From a bacterium (GTDB lineage: Bacteria > Babelota > Babeliae > Babelales > Vermiphilaceae), in NCBI GenBank assembly GCA_030626185.1, contig DAOUPL010000005.1, positions 1-22,272 on the forward strand: a stretch of DNA of 22,272 nt, read 5' to 3'. The notes beneath the pieces were generated by a model. The model made no database searches and was not told the DNA's origin. It saw nothing but the letters and a program-made list of their open reading frames with translations. Positions 7,732 through 15,521 of this stretch are shown here, in pieces (position 1 is the stretch's first letter; each line of letters opens with the position of its first letter). A program made the position numbers and the translations under genes.

Positions 7732-9261
7732 ATGCATGCAAAAGTGTTCTCTGCAACAACCATAGGCGTTGAAGCAAGGAGCGTAGAAGTGGAAGTTGAT
7801 GTATCGTTTGGCCTAGTACAATTTTATATTGTTGGGTTGCCTGATACGGCGATAAAAGAAAGCAGTAAACGAATCCAAACCGCGTTAAAAAATAGCGGAA
7901 TTCGCCTGCCAGCAAAACGCATAACCGTTAATCTTGCGCCAGCTGACTTAAAAAAAGAAGGTACGCTGTTTGATTTGCCTATTGCGATTGGCATCTTGTT
8001 GGCATCAGAACATTTAAAAATTGATTCTAACTTTTTACGAGACACATTAATTATTGGTGAACTTTCTTTAGACGGTAGTATTCGCTTTATCAAAGGTGCA
8101 CTTGCTATCGCGTATGACGCGCACAGACTTGGCAAAAAAAGAATTATCGTGCCAGAAGATAACGCACAAGAAGCAGCATTAATCAGCAACGTAGAAGTTA
8201 TTGGTGTAAAACACATTACTGATCTTGTAGCGTATTTGCGCCAAGAAAAAGATATTGCACCAACACAACCACCAAAAACATTTGCGATAAACAGAGATAA
8301 TCAATTAAATTTTTCTGACGTTAAAGGCCAACTGACTGCAAAGCGTGCATTACAAATTGCTGCAGCGGGGAATCATAATATTTTGTTTATCGGTCCACCA
8401 GGGTCAGGCAAAACAATGCTTGCAAAACGATTATTGAGCATTATGCCACCGTTATCGTTTAGCGATCGTGTGCAGACAAGTAAAATTTATTCAATTACTG
8501 GTAAACTTTTTGGCAATCCATTAATCGATGATCGCCCGTTTAGAGCACCGCATCACACAATTTCGCAAGCCGGGCTAATCGGCGGTGGCTCATATCCACA
8601 ACCGGGAGAAATTTCTCTCGCACACAACGGTATTTTATTTTTAGATGAGCTAACAGAGTTTAAACGCACAACTATTGAGGCATTACGCCAACCACTCGAA
8701 AACAAAGAAGTTTGTATTGCACGTGCACAACAAACAATCACCTTTCCGTCATCATTTTTATTAATCGCTGCACTTAATCCGTGCCCGTGTGGATACTTTG
8801 GCGATAGCAAAAAAGAATGTGTCTGCTCACCACAACAAATTGAACGTTATTTGGGCAAACTTTCTGGCCCGTTGCTTGATCGTATTGATTTACAAATTAG
8901 TGTAGAATCGGTAGATTATCAGACAATTAAAAACAACAAAGTACAAGAAAGTTCTGCAACCATGTTTGAACGTGTAAATAATGCCAGAGAAATGAACACC
9001 GCAAGACAACAAACTACTGCCAATGCGCTTATTTCTCCTAACGAGATCGACACCATATGCGTTGTTGATGAAGAAGGAAAAAAAACATTGGAACTTATTT
9101 TTGAAAAATTACACTTGAGCATGCGTGGATATCACAAAGTGCTCAAAGTTGCGCGTACAATTGCTGATCTTGCACAATCAGAAATCATCACCGCTGCTCA
9201 TATTCGCGAAGCGATTAGTTATCGATCGTTGGATAAATATTTAGAAAACAAACGCCGATGA
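7732..9261 (+). CDS. yifB: YifB/ComM family Mg-chelatase-like AAA+ ATPase
   Basis: Full-length member (509 aa; family about 500). The N-terminal Lon-protease-like fold domain of ChlI/ComM proteins covers residues 1-165 (VGLPDTAIKESSKRIQ, NLAPADLKKEG, FDLPIAIGIL). The AAA+ core follows: Walker A GPPGSGKT at 221-228, the family motif RPFRAPHHT at 268-276, and Walker B ILFLDE at 301-306. A Cys cluster (CPCG at 351-354 and CVC at 363-365) is characteristic of the family, as is the C-terminal Mg_chelatase_C helical domain (LSMRGYHKVLKVARTIADL). In naturally competent bacteria ComM is a hexameric helicase that promotes branch migration during integration of transformed DNA; elsewhere its role is unclear. 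It overlaps acpS by 4 nt (ATGA), indicating translational coupling. Confidence 0.95.
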   Translation: MHAKVFSATTIGVEARSVEVEVDVSFGLVQFYIVGLPDTAIKESSKRIQTALKNSGIRLPAKRITVNLAPADLKKEGTLFDLPIAIGILLASEHLKIDSNFLRDTLIIGELSLDGSIRFIKGALAIAYDAHRLGKKRIIVPEDNAQEAALISNVEVIGVKHITDLVAYLRQEKDIAPTQPPKTFAINRDNQLNFSDVKGQLTAKRALQIAAAGNHNILFIGPPGSGKTMLAKRLLSIMPPLSFSDRVQTSKIYSITGKLFGNPLIDDRPFRAPHHTISQAGLIGGGSYPQPGEISLAHNGILFLDELTEFKRTTIEALRQPLENKEVCIARAQQTITFPSSFLLIAALNPCPCGYFGDSKKECVCSPQQIERYLGKLSGPLLDRIDLQISVESVDYQTIKNNKVQESSATMFERVNNAREMNTARQQTTANALISPNEIDTICVVDEEGKKTLELIFEKLHLSMRGYHKVLKVARTIADLAQSEIITAAHIREAISYRSLDKYLENKRR

Positions 9262-9653
9262 TTATTGGCACCGGCATAGATTTGGTTGAAGTTGCACGCT
9301 TTACTGATTGGCACAAAAAAACCATACCGCAATTATTACGCATTTTCAGCCAAGAAGAAATTGATTATTGCTTGTCACAAGCAGAGAAATCAGCGCAACG
9401 TTTTGCTGTGCGTTTTGCCGCTCGTGAGGCGTTTTATAAAGCGTTATGCGCTGCATGGCCAAACATGCCAATACCATTTTTAACATTGTGCAGCATGATC
9501 ACAATTACAAAACAACATCGCGTTCCAAAATTAATTGTTGACTGGAATCAAATTAAAGATATTCCTGAAAACATAAAAGTTGGCGTTATTCATTGCTCGT
9601 TAGCGCATGAGCGATTGCATGCTATTGCGCTAGTGACTCTTGAACAAAACTAA
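9258..9653 (+). CDS. acpS: Holo-[acyl-carrier-protein] synthase
   Basis: AcpS transfers the 4'-phosphopantetheine group of CoA to the conserved Ser of apo-ACP, activating it for fatty acid and lipid synthesis. The 131-aa length is normal for the family (about 120-130). Visible signature motifs are IIGTGIDLVEVARF at the N-terminus (Mg-binding Asp), RFAARFAAREAFYKAL-type motif at about residues 48-62 (Glu and Lys for Mg and CoA binding), and HCSLAHERLHAIALV near the C-terminus. The start ATG overlaps the yifB stop. The trimeric enzyme is cytoplasmic. The pairing with yifB looks operonic but not functional. Confidence 0.93.
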   Translation: MIIGTGIDLVEVARFTDWHKKTIPQLLRIFSQEEIDYCLSQAEKSAQRFAVRFAAREAFYKALCAAWPNMPIPFLTLCSMITITKQHRVPKLIVDWNQIKDIPENIKVGVIHCSLAHERLHAIALVTLEQN

Positions 9654-9721
9654 CTTTATAAGGCAAATAGTTGATAACATCTACAACAAAAGCCTAGCTA
9701 AAAATATTGTGATGTTGCCTA

Positions 9722-11137
9722 GTGAATAAAAAACTGTTTTCTCTTTTTTTCACACCAATCATACTTGCGCTGCCATTTATTTTTACCAGCAATTTCTGGT
9801 GGCTCACGTTTATCACGCCACTACTACTCATCAACGCATCACAAACAATTGCATCATCACGCCAGTGGTTTATCTTTTTTTTACTTTATTGCACATTATG
9901 CCTGCATGGCGCTGCATACGCGTTGTGGCTTATGGCACACGGCAACTGGTTGCAACGCATTGCATTGCCAACAGCGATAATTTTGTATCAAGCGTTATGG
10001 CCAACTAGTTTATTTAGTTTTGCAATCCACATAAATAAAAAAATCACCAATCTTTTTTATCGTGATCTTACAATACTTATCACAATAGTTATTTATTGGT
10101 TTGTTGTGCACAACTTTGCGCTGTATCCCATTGGTGGAAACTTATTTATGCATCCACTAGTTTTACTTACACAACAACCATCATTGTTGTGGCCACTAAA
10201 ATTTATAAGCCCACACATTGCTTGCGTAGTTTTTTTATTACCAACGCTTATTTTTAAATCTTTTGTACACAATAAAAAAATACTTTGCTTTGTAAGTTCT
10301 TTTATTTTTATAAGTTACTTATTAATTGCCTGTTACCAACCCGTCTACACTAAAGTTACGACGCGGCAAGCACAAACACTACAACCCGCCTACCCGTCTT
10401 CACCCAACATTACGACGCGACCACCCGTCTACGCTGAAGCTTCGACGCGGCCAGGCACTGAAAATGCAACAATCATCACGCTTGCATTATCACTCTGCAC
10501 ACACAACGCACAATCATGCGCAAACATACTCATTAACAAAGTTAACGACATTAAAAACAACTTTCCACAAACTCAACTTATTGTATTGCCCGAATCGGCA
10601 ATCAATTGCGATGATCAACGATGGATAGAGCTCGTTGCACAACGCACAACCATCCCACTTATTATTGGCACATTCACTACTAACCAACAGCGATACAATT
10701 CTGCTATTTTTATCAGCAATCAAACAAGCGAATGTTATCACAAACAACAACTTTTGCCTTTTGTTGAAAGCGATTCATGGTTAGCAGGCCTATTTCACCA
10801 CAAAAATGCACCGCTTGCCCAACACGCAAATAAACGACCAACGTTTATAATCAACAAACAATTATCAGTAATCCCATATATTTGTTCGGAACTTTTTTTT
10901 ACAAATAAAAAACCTAAAAACAAAACTCCAATCATCGCATTATGCAATGATACGTGGTTTTCTGCCACGCCATACATGCAAAAACTTATGGAAAATATCG
11001 CATTTTACCGTTCTTTTTTATGGCAAAATGACATTATCTATATTTCTTATGCACAATCGTGGCATTATGAATATAAACAAAAAGTTAAACTAATAATGCT
11101 TTATGTTTTTCAATCACGTTTTAGTAGGGGAAAATAG
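9722..11137 (+). CDS. lnt: Apolipoprotein N-acyltransferase, with repeat insert and short C-terminus
   Basis: Lnt adds the third acyl chain to the N-terminal Cys of lipoproteins in the inner membrane. Residues 1-205 contain about six hydrophobic segments; residues about 250-450 form the nitrilase-like domain. The catalytic triad is visible: Glu291 in LIVLPESAIN, Lys341 in YHKQQLLPF and Cys388 in VIPYICSELFF. Start is GTG at 9722, because an in-frame TGA lies just upstream and no ATG is available. Two oddities: residues about 207-243 are encoded by three copies of a GC-rich repeat, placed between the membrane part and the catalytic domain; and the protein ends about 60-80 residues earlier than expected, lacking the usual last nitrilase strands and final membrane helix. 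It may be functional or recently damaged. The stop overlaps the next start (TAGTG). Confidence 0.88.
   Translation: MNKKLFSLFFTPIILALPFIFTSNFWWLTFITPLLLINASQTIASSRQWFIFFLLYCTLCLHGAAYALWLMAHGNWLQRIALPTAIILYQALWPTSLFSFAIHINKKITNLFYRDLTILITIVIYWFVVHNFALYPIGGNLFMHPLVLLTQQPSLLWPLKFISPHIACVVFLLPTLIFKSFVHNKKILCFVSSFIFISYLLIACYQPVYTKVTTRQAQTLQPAYPSSPNITTRPPVYAEASTRPGTENATIITLALSLCTHNAQSCANILINKVNDIKNNFPQTQLIVLPESAINCDDQRWIELVAQRTTIPLIIGTFTTNQQRYNSAIFISNQTSECYHKQQLLPFVESDSWLAGLFHHKNAPLAQHANKRPTFIINKQLSVIPYICSELFFTNKKPKNKTPIIALCNDTWFSATPYMQKLMENIAFYRSFLWQNDIIYISYAQSWHYEYKQKVKLIMLYVFQSRFSRGK
10341..10450. repeat. Three GC-rich repeat units inside lnt
   Basis: Units at 10341-10366, 10394-10420 and 10425-10450 each begin CCGTCT(A/T)C and end in (T)(A/T)CGACGCG(G/A). 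The third carries the AAGCTTCGACGCG core also seen at 5641-5670. All three are in the same frame and encode PVYTKVTTR, AYPSSPNITTR and PVYAEASTR. Units 1 and 2 are more diverged, suggesting older insertions or decay. Confidence 0.75.
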
Positions 11138-12054
11138 TGAAGACATACTTTTTTTTATTAATGTTTATACTATTTTTTCCATTACAAAACGTAAGCATGG
11201 AGCACACAGTTATTAACGATATAGAATTACTAAATAATTTTTATCATATCCCAACAAATAATATTAACGAACAAGCTAATAGTGAAATTTATTGCTCTGT
11301 GGCAAACCTTATAGCTTTATATCACCTCATCACATCTCAATCAAGTGAAAACAACCTACTTTCATTCAACATATTTTATAGCCCAAAACCAAAACACTTG
11401 TGCAATATTGTTTATCTACTATTTTCATCATTATGCTTTATTGATGAAAATAGTAAATTTAAACCAAGGTATACGGATAACGCCATTATAGAAACTGATA
11501 ATCAAGATGGTTTTTTCTTAAACATTACAGGATTACTAAAAACATTTCCTAATTATGCAAATATTTTATTAGATGCATACAAAAATAACTTACTACAAGA
11601 ACAAAGTGACTTATCACTAAAAATTAACACCGTAAGCGATCAAATGTTTGCAAAAATACCAAACAATCATTCTAATATTAATAATAAAATGTACAGTTCT
11701 ATAGCGGGCCTTATAGCCGTGTATAACTTATTAGCTCAATCAAATAATGAAAAAACCAATTTAACTTCATTCAATATATTTTACAGCCCAAAACACTCTT
11801 CTCATATTATTTATGTGCATTTTTCGGCATCATGTTTTATAGATCAACTAAGTATATTTAGACCCCAGTATACGGATAACTCCCTCATAGAAACTGATAA
11901 TCAAAATGGTTTTTTTTTAAACATTACAGGGTTACGAAAAATATTTCCCTATGATTCGAATAATTTATTACATGCATACAAAAATGACTTACTACAAGAA
12001 AAATCTAATGTTTCAGAAAAAATTGATATTGTTGATAATCAAATTACTTTCTGA
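11137..12054 (+). CDS. Exported protein with two tandem copies of an unknown domain (305 aa)
   Basis: The product has a signal peptide (MKTYFFLLMFILFFPLQNVS) and then two copies of one domain: about residues 36-170 and 171-304. Matching blocks are IYCSVANLIALYHL/MYSSIAGLIAVYNL, SFNIFYSPK in both, CFIDENSKFKPRYTDN/CFIDQLSIFRPQYTDN, IIETDNQDGFFLNITGL/LIETDNQNGFFLNITGL, and AYKNNLLQEQS/AYKNDLLQEKS. The offset is 133-135 residues. The GTG start at 11137 overlaps the lnt stop by one base and is preceded by AGGGG, a strong ribosome-binding site. Codon use is more A/T-rich than in lnt. I recognise no family. Secretion and duplication suggest a repeat-based binding or effector protein, which is only inference. 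Confidence 0.75.
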   Translation: MKTYFFLLMFILFFPLQNVSMEHTVINDIELLNNFYHIPTNNINEQANSEIYCSVANLIALYHLITSQSSENNLLSFNIFYSPKPKHLCNIVYLLFSSLCFIDENSKFKPRYTDNAIIETDNQDGFFLNITGLLKTFPNYANILLDAYKNNLLQEQSDLSLKINTVSDQMFAKIPNNHSNINNKMYSSIAGLIAVYNLLAQSNNEKTNLTSFNIFYSPKHSSHIIYVHFSASCFIDQLSIFRPQYTDNSLIETDNQNGFFLNITGLRKIFPYDSNNLLHAYKNDLLQEKSNVSEKIDIVDNQITF

Positions 12055-12159
12055 ATAAAACCCCCTGTCAATCAACATTTAAAAAATAAGCCCTTGTGCA
12101 AAAAGATGAATCTTTATTAAGGTTAGACAGAATTTTTTCACAACGTTAAAAGGAATAGT

Positions 12160-12969
12160 ATGAGGCAAATAATTATCACAATAGTTGCACTGTGCTCACT
12201 AGTAACTTTAAACACACACCCAATGTCATTACGAGTTGCAAGAGGAAAAAAACGAACAAAAACTAGAAAAAGAAATCGTCGTTATAACCCATACAAAAAA
12301 AAATCTGTTATAAAAAAAATTAATGAACTTCTCGAATATGAATTTCGACATGCTGCTCTTTATAAAGGGGGAGATACTTTTGGGTTCAAAACTAATTATA
12401 TAATTGAGTACATAAATAAAAATCTTAAAAACACACCACACGAGGACATTTACTACGATGAAATAACACAAAACTTTAAAGATGATTACCTAAATCCAAC
12501 TATTTGGTATCAATTAGATAGCGTTCATAAAAAACCTTATAAATACACAAATGTCATCTATCCAGACCCAAAAGAACAAGTACAAACACTCTACAATGCA
12601 CAACAAGGCATTGCCGAATCGTTATTCACACTAGATAAATACCACAATAAAACCTCTAGTAACTACAAGAGAATATTAACAAACAATCTTCTTTATACCA
12701 TTCTTCCAGGCAAACACAGGCTAATTAACACAGCAATTAATAATTATTATGCCAACCATCATTTTAGAAAATCTTTTGGTCATGAAGTATTTAAATTTTT
12801 ATTAAAAGGCGAAAACAATGGAGACAAATTCTATGAGATCGATAAAGCAGAATATGCCTTTATGATAGGCACATTGCCTCTAAGTTATCAAATTGCGTTA
12901 TTAATGATAAAAACAGAGAAAAATCTTAAGATAACTATTAATGATGATGAACTTGACGATTTTTCCTAA
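12160..12969 (+). CDS. Exported basic protein of unknown function (269 aa)
   Basis: A signal peptide (MRQIIITIVALCSLVTLNTH) is followed by a very basic segment at residues 25-50 (RVARGKKRTKTRKRNRRYNP then YKKK) and a helix-rich, Tyr/Asn/Lys-rich body. The ATG is preceded by AAAAGGA. The basic stretch resembles a nuclear-localisation or nucleic-acid-binding signal, which is notable in an exported protein of a putative intracellular bacterium. No family recognised. It is separated by 105 nt from the preceding gene; that gap has no clear terminator or gene. The promoter of the following tRNA begins inside its last codons. Confidence 0.7.
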   Translation: MRQIIITIVALCSLVTLNTHPMSLRVARGKKRTKTRKRNRRYNPYKKKSVIKKINELLEYEFRHAALYKGGDTFGFKTNYIIEYINKNLKNTPHEDIYYDEITQNFKDDYLNPTIWYQLDSVHKKPYKYTNVIYPDPKEQVQTLYNAQQGIAESLFTLDKYHNKTSSNYKRILTNNLLYTILPGKHRLINTAINNYYANHHFRKSFGHEVFKFLLKGENNGDKFYEIDKAEYAFMIGTLPLSYQIALLMIKTEKNLKITINDDELDDFS

Positions 12970-12980
12970 TGTGCTACTAT
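12953..12980 (+). promoter_or_regulatory. Putative promoter of tRNA-fMet
   Basis: TTGACG (12953-12958) and TACTAT (12975-12980) are separated by 16 nt, with transcription predicted a few bases before the tRNA 5' end at 12994. The -35 lies within the 3' end of the preceding coding sequence, showing tight packing. Confidence 0.55.
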
Positions 12981-12993
12981 AAATATTAGTTAT

Positions 12994-13070
<77 letters not shown>

Positions 13071-13232
13071 ATTCGTCGTCCTTACTTCTACTTTACTTAA
13101 AAAGCTCCGTATGGCATGCTCTCTAAGTGTTATGACTCGATAAAGCTAATTTTCTTTTTTTTTAATTTCTTGTCCAACTTTAACAACAAAAACATCAACC
13201 CTCATAGATTACTACGTTTTTATAAAATTAAG

Positions 13233-14801
13233 CTAAAAAAGACCATCCAAAAAATAAACATCAACGCCAAAACGACGACGTGTTGCCCACAAACAAAGAA
13301 ACAACGCCAGCATCAACGGACAGGTCCACAACCAAAAACCAATATGATTAAGCAAAAAGTATTGGACTCCACTTGATGCGTACGCTGTGATAACCGTATT
13401 AAACAATCGATAGATGCCATAAAATGGCACAAAAAACACTGTGCACTGTAGCAAATACGCACAAACAAACGTTAACAATCTACGCGGGTATCCTTTAAAG
13501 CCATACCAACCATACAACACACCCAACAACAAAACAGTACGCACAATTGCTGCACCAGTTGTAGCATATGCGATACCTTGCGCTTGAAACGTATAAACCA
13601 ACAACCAATCAAGAAAAATATTAAAGATCGCTGAAACTGCAGCAATAATACCGGGCACCCAGGTGACTTGCATTGCGTAATAAATACTTACAACAATTCG
13701 GTTTATTGAAAAACTAAAAAGACCAAACAAAAAAATAGAAAGTAAGTTTGCTGCTTGTGCAACATGCACGTACGTAAACTTCTCAGACAAAAACAATGTT
13801 TCAAAAAACTTATCTGCAAAAAAACTCATCAAAATTGTAATGGGCACCATAATCCAAAAAACTATTTTGATCGATTCTAACAAATAATAATGTAATCTCT
13901 TTGGCGCATACAAGCGCACACGAGAAAATTGTGGCAACAAAATGCGTGCAAACGCAATGGCAAACACGCCAAGTGGAATACCCATAAACCGGTACGCATA
14001 ACGCAATAACGAAATGCTTCCTGCAGGCAACAGCGATGCAAAACTAGTATCAACAAATAAGTTTATTTCAGTAATACTTGCGCTTGGCAAACAAATAATA
14101 AAATTAATAAAAATCTCTTTAAACGATCGTAATTGTCGCCAATCTATCCGCGTAAAGCGAAAACCGTACGCATAAAATGTGATCACATGCACCATAAACT
14201 GCACAGCACCACCAGCTAACACAAACCAACACAGTGTAGTAACTGAAAGCGAAAAAAAATAACAGACCAAGAGACCAATGATAAACACCACATTAAACAA
14301 CGATGAGGTCAACACCGGCATAAAAAAATGCCCAATCGTGTGCAATGCGCCAGCGAGTAATGCGTTGCTGGAAATAAAAAAGATAAATGGCATCAAGATT
14401 ATTAAGCACCTCGCTGCAATGGCAATTTGATCTGGTGAAAAACCGGGTACAATTAATGCGATAAACGCATGTGCGTTATACATGATCAATGCGCACAACA
14501 AAAGCACTGCAATCTCAAAAAGACAAAATGATAACGTCACTAAATGGCTCAGCGCTGGTTTGCCATCTTTGCGTACAACGCGAGAAAATACCGGCACCGT
14601 TGCTGCTGACAATGCCCCTTCGGCAAAAATTTTACGCAACATATTTGGCACTTTGTACGCGGTAAAAAACGCATCTGCTAGTGCGCTTGCCCCCAAATAA
14701 CGTACAAAAACAAACTCACGAATAATGCCAAAAAAACGACTCAAAAGCGTTAAAAGGCTCACTTGTGCTGTTTTTTTAACAATAGTTTTTTTAGTAAACA
14801 T
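13233..14801 (-). CDS. murJ: Lipid II flippase MurJ (MviN)
   Basis: MurJ moves lipid-linked peptidoglycan precursor across the inner membrane. The 522-aa product matches the family length and has about 14 hydrophobic helices. The N-terminal signature is clear: SLLTLLSRFFGIIREFVFVRYLG, then ADAFFTAYKVPNMLRKIFAEGALSAATVPVFSR, with the conserved basic residues of the central cavity. Further family motifs include PFIFFISSNALLAGALHTIGHF and the later SIYYAMQVTWVPGIIAAVSAIFNIFLDWLL. Its presence implies that peptidoglycan, or a remnant of it, is made. The start ATG at 14801 has a promoter-like element 40 nt upstream. It is monocistronic here. Confidence 0.95.
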   Translation of the reverse strand: MFTKKTIVKKTAQVSLLTLLSRFFGIIREFVFVRYLGASALADAFFTAYKVPNMLRKIFAEGALSAATVPVFSRVVRKDGKPALSHLVTLSFCLFEIAVLLLCALIMYNAHAFIALIVPGFSPDQIAIAARCLIILMPFIFFISSNALLAGALHTIGHFFMPVLTSSLFNVVFIIGLLVCYFFSLSVTTLCWFVLAGGAVQFMVHVITFYAYGFRFTRIDWRQLRSFKEIFINFIICLPSASITEINLFVDTSFASLLPAGSISLLRYAYRFMGIPLGVFAIAFARILLPQFSRVRLYAPKRLHYYLLESIKIVFWIMVPITILMSFFADKFFETLFLSEKFTYVHVAQAANLLSIFLFGLFSFSINRIVVSIYYAMQVTWVPGIIAAVSAIFNIFLDWLLVYTFQAQGIAYATTGAAIVRTVLLLGVLYGWYGFKGYPRRLLTFVCAYLLQCTVFFVPFYGIYRLFNTVITAYASSGVQYFLLNHIGFWLWTCPLMLALFLCLWATRRRFGVDVYFLDGLF

Positions 14802-14843
14802 GTTATTCCAACGTTACATTATAAAATTTTCACGCTAGTAATT

Positions 14844-14872
14844 AATGTACGACAATCTCATAATTCACGCAA
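14844..14872 (-). promoter_or_regulatory. Putative murJ promoter
   Basis: On the minus strand TTGCGT (14872-14867) and TACATT (14849-14844) are 17 nt apart. The -10 region is part of a 17-mer shared with the 4985 operon (15 of 17 identical). A second -10-like TATAAT lies closer to the gene (14823-14818) without a good -35. Confidence 0.45.
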
Positions 14873-14900
14873 AAAAAATCTTTGTAAGATTATAAAATTT

Positions 14901-14917
14901 ACAAATACTGTATTTGT
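14901..14917. promoter_or_regulatory. Palindrome, possible operator
   Basis: ACAAATAC and GTATTTGT form a perfect 8-bp inverted repeat around one T. It lies in the divergent gap between murJ and the 78-aa exported protein, 64 nt before the latter's start. Size and symmetry suit a dimeric regulator site, but A/T-rich DNA makes chance palindromes common. Confidence 0.3.
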
Positions 14918-14980
14918 GATAAATTAATCTTTACAAATGGTTGTATCTTATAAACGAAATCCAAACAAAGAGAAAAATTT

Positions 14981-15217
14981 ATGAAAAACAAAACAATCTT
15001 TTTTTTATTACTAATTAGTGTTGCGACTCTTGGTGCAATGAAACCTACAAGAACTATAACAAAACGCACAAGCACTGCAGCAGAGCAATTAAATCACTTT
15101 GCGCCTCAAAAACCAGAAGAACATGGCTTAAAACGCTCTGGACCATTTTCCATAAACAATGGAGTTGTCAACTATAAGGGTCAGACTTACAGCCTTGCTG
15201 AATTACTGGCACAATAA
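14981..15217 (+). CDS. Small exported protein (78 aa)
   Basis: Begins MKNKTIFFLLLISVATLGAM, a signal peptide likely cut near residue 19. The mature part is about 59 residues, basic in its first half (KPTRTITKRTSTAAEQ) and ending with VVNYKGQTYSLAELLAQ. An AAAGAGAAA purine stretch precedes the ATG. It lies upstream of another tiny exported protein on the same strand. No family recognised. Confidence 0.65.
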   Translation: MKNKTIFFLLLISVATLGAMKPTRTITKRTSTAAEQLNHFAPQKPEEHGLKRSGPFSINNGVVNYKGQTYSLAELLAQ

Positions 15218-15229
15218 TAAAAACACTTT

Positions 15230-15277
15230 CGTTAATAAATTATTTTTGTTATTGTTAAATAGAATAATTTATTAACG
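15230..15277 (+). terminator. Perfect 15-bp AT-rich hairpin, possible terminator or attenuator
   Basis: CGTTAATAAATTATT (15230-15244) is exactly repeated in inverted form at 15263-15277, with an 18-nt loop, followed by TTTCTTTT. It sits between the two small exported-protein genes, ending 22 nt before the second start codon. The stem is almost all A/T, so it is weaker than a typical intrinsic terminator. Alternatives are an mRNA-stabilising hairpin or a regulator site. Confidence 0.45.
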
Positions 15278-15299
15278 TTTCTTTTAAAACAGGAAAATC

Positions 15300-15521
15300 A
15301 TGAAGAAAGTATTATTTTGTCTTTTGTGTGTTTCAGTATTTACTAGCGCAATGCAACAACCCCCACAAAAAAAAGGGAGTCCATCTTCTGCACGAACGCG
15401 ACCACACCCATTACAACCAAGAAACAATACGCCAAACGTACAAACAAGGCCATTAAATCCGAACACTAAACAACAAAAAAATGTTCCTGAAGGTGGAATA
15501 AAAGTAACGCGACGTCGCTAA
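15300..15521 (+). CDS. Small exported proline/arginine-rich peptide (73 aa)
   Basis: Signal peptide MKKVLFCLLCVSVFTSAM, then a mature part of about 55 residues rich in Pro, Gln, Asn and Arg (QQPPQKKGSPSSARTRPHPL, NVQTRPLNPNTKQQKN) and ending RRR. It is disordered in character and strongly cationic. An AGGA ribosome-binding site precedes the ATG. Its stop overlaps the stop of the convergent lolD-type gene by 4 nt. Function unknown; cationic, proline-rich mature peptides can be antimicrobial or nucleic-acid binding, but nothing here decides this. Confidence 0.65.
   Translation: MKKVLFCLLCVSVFTSAMQQPPQKKGSPSSARTRPHPLQPRNNTPNVQTRPLNPNTKQQKNVPEGGIKVTRRR

Noticed and set aside
9661..9720. Inverted AGGCAA/TTGCCT pair before lnt as a riboswitch or hairpin
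   Set aside because: Only 6-bp arms with a loop of about 48 nt and no internal conserved structure; likely chance.
10341..10450. Possible CRISPR-like array (three repeated units)
   Set aside because: Spacing is irregular (gaps of 27 and 4 nt), units are diverged, and they are in frame inside lnt.
13116..13376. 86-aa plus-strand open frame after the tRNA
   Set aside because: It overlaps the 3' end of murJ in antisense, is low-complexity Lys/Asn/Gln, and has no ribosome-binding site.
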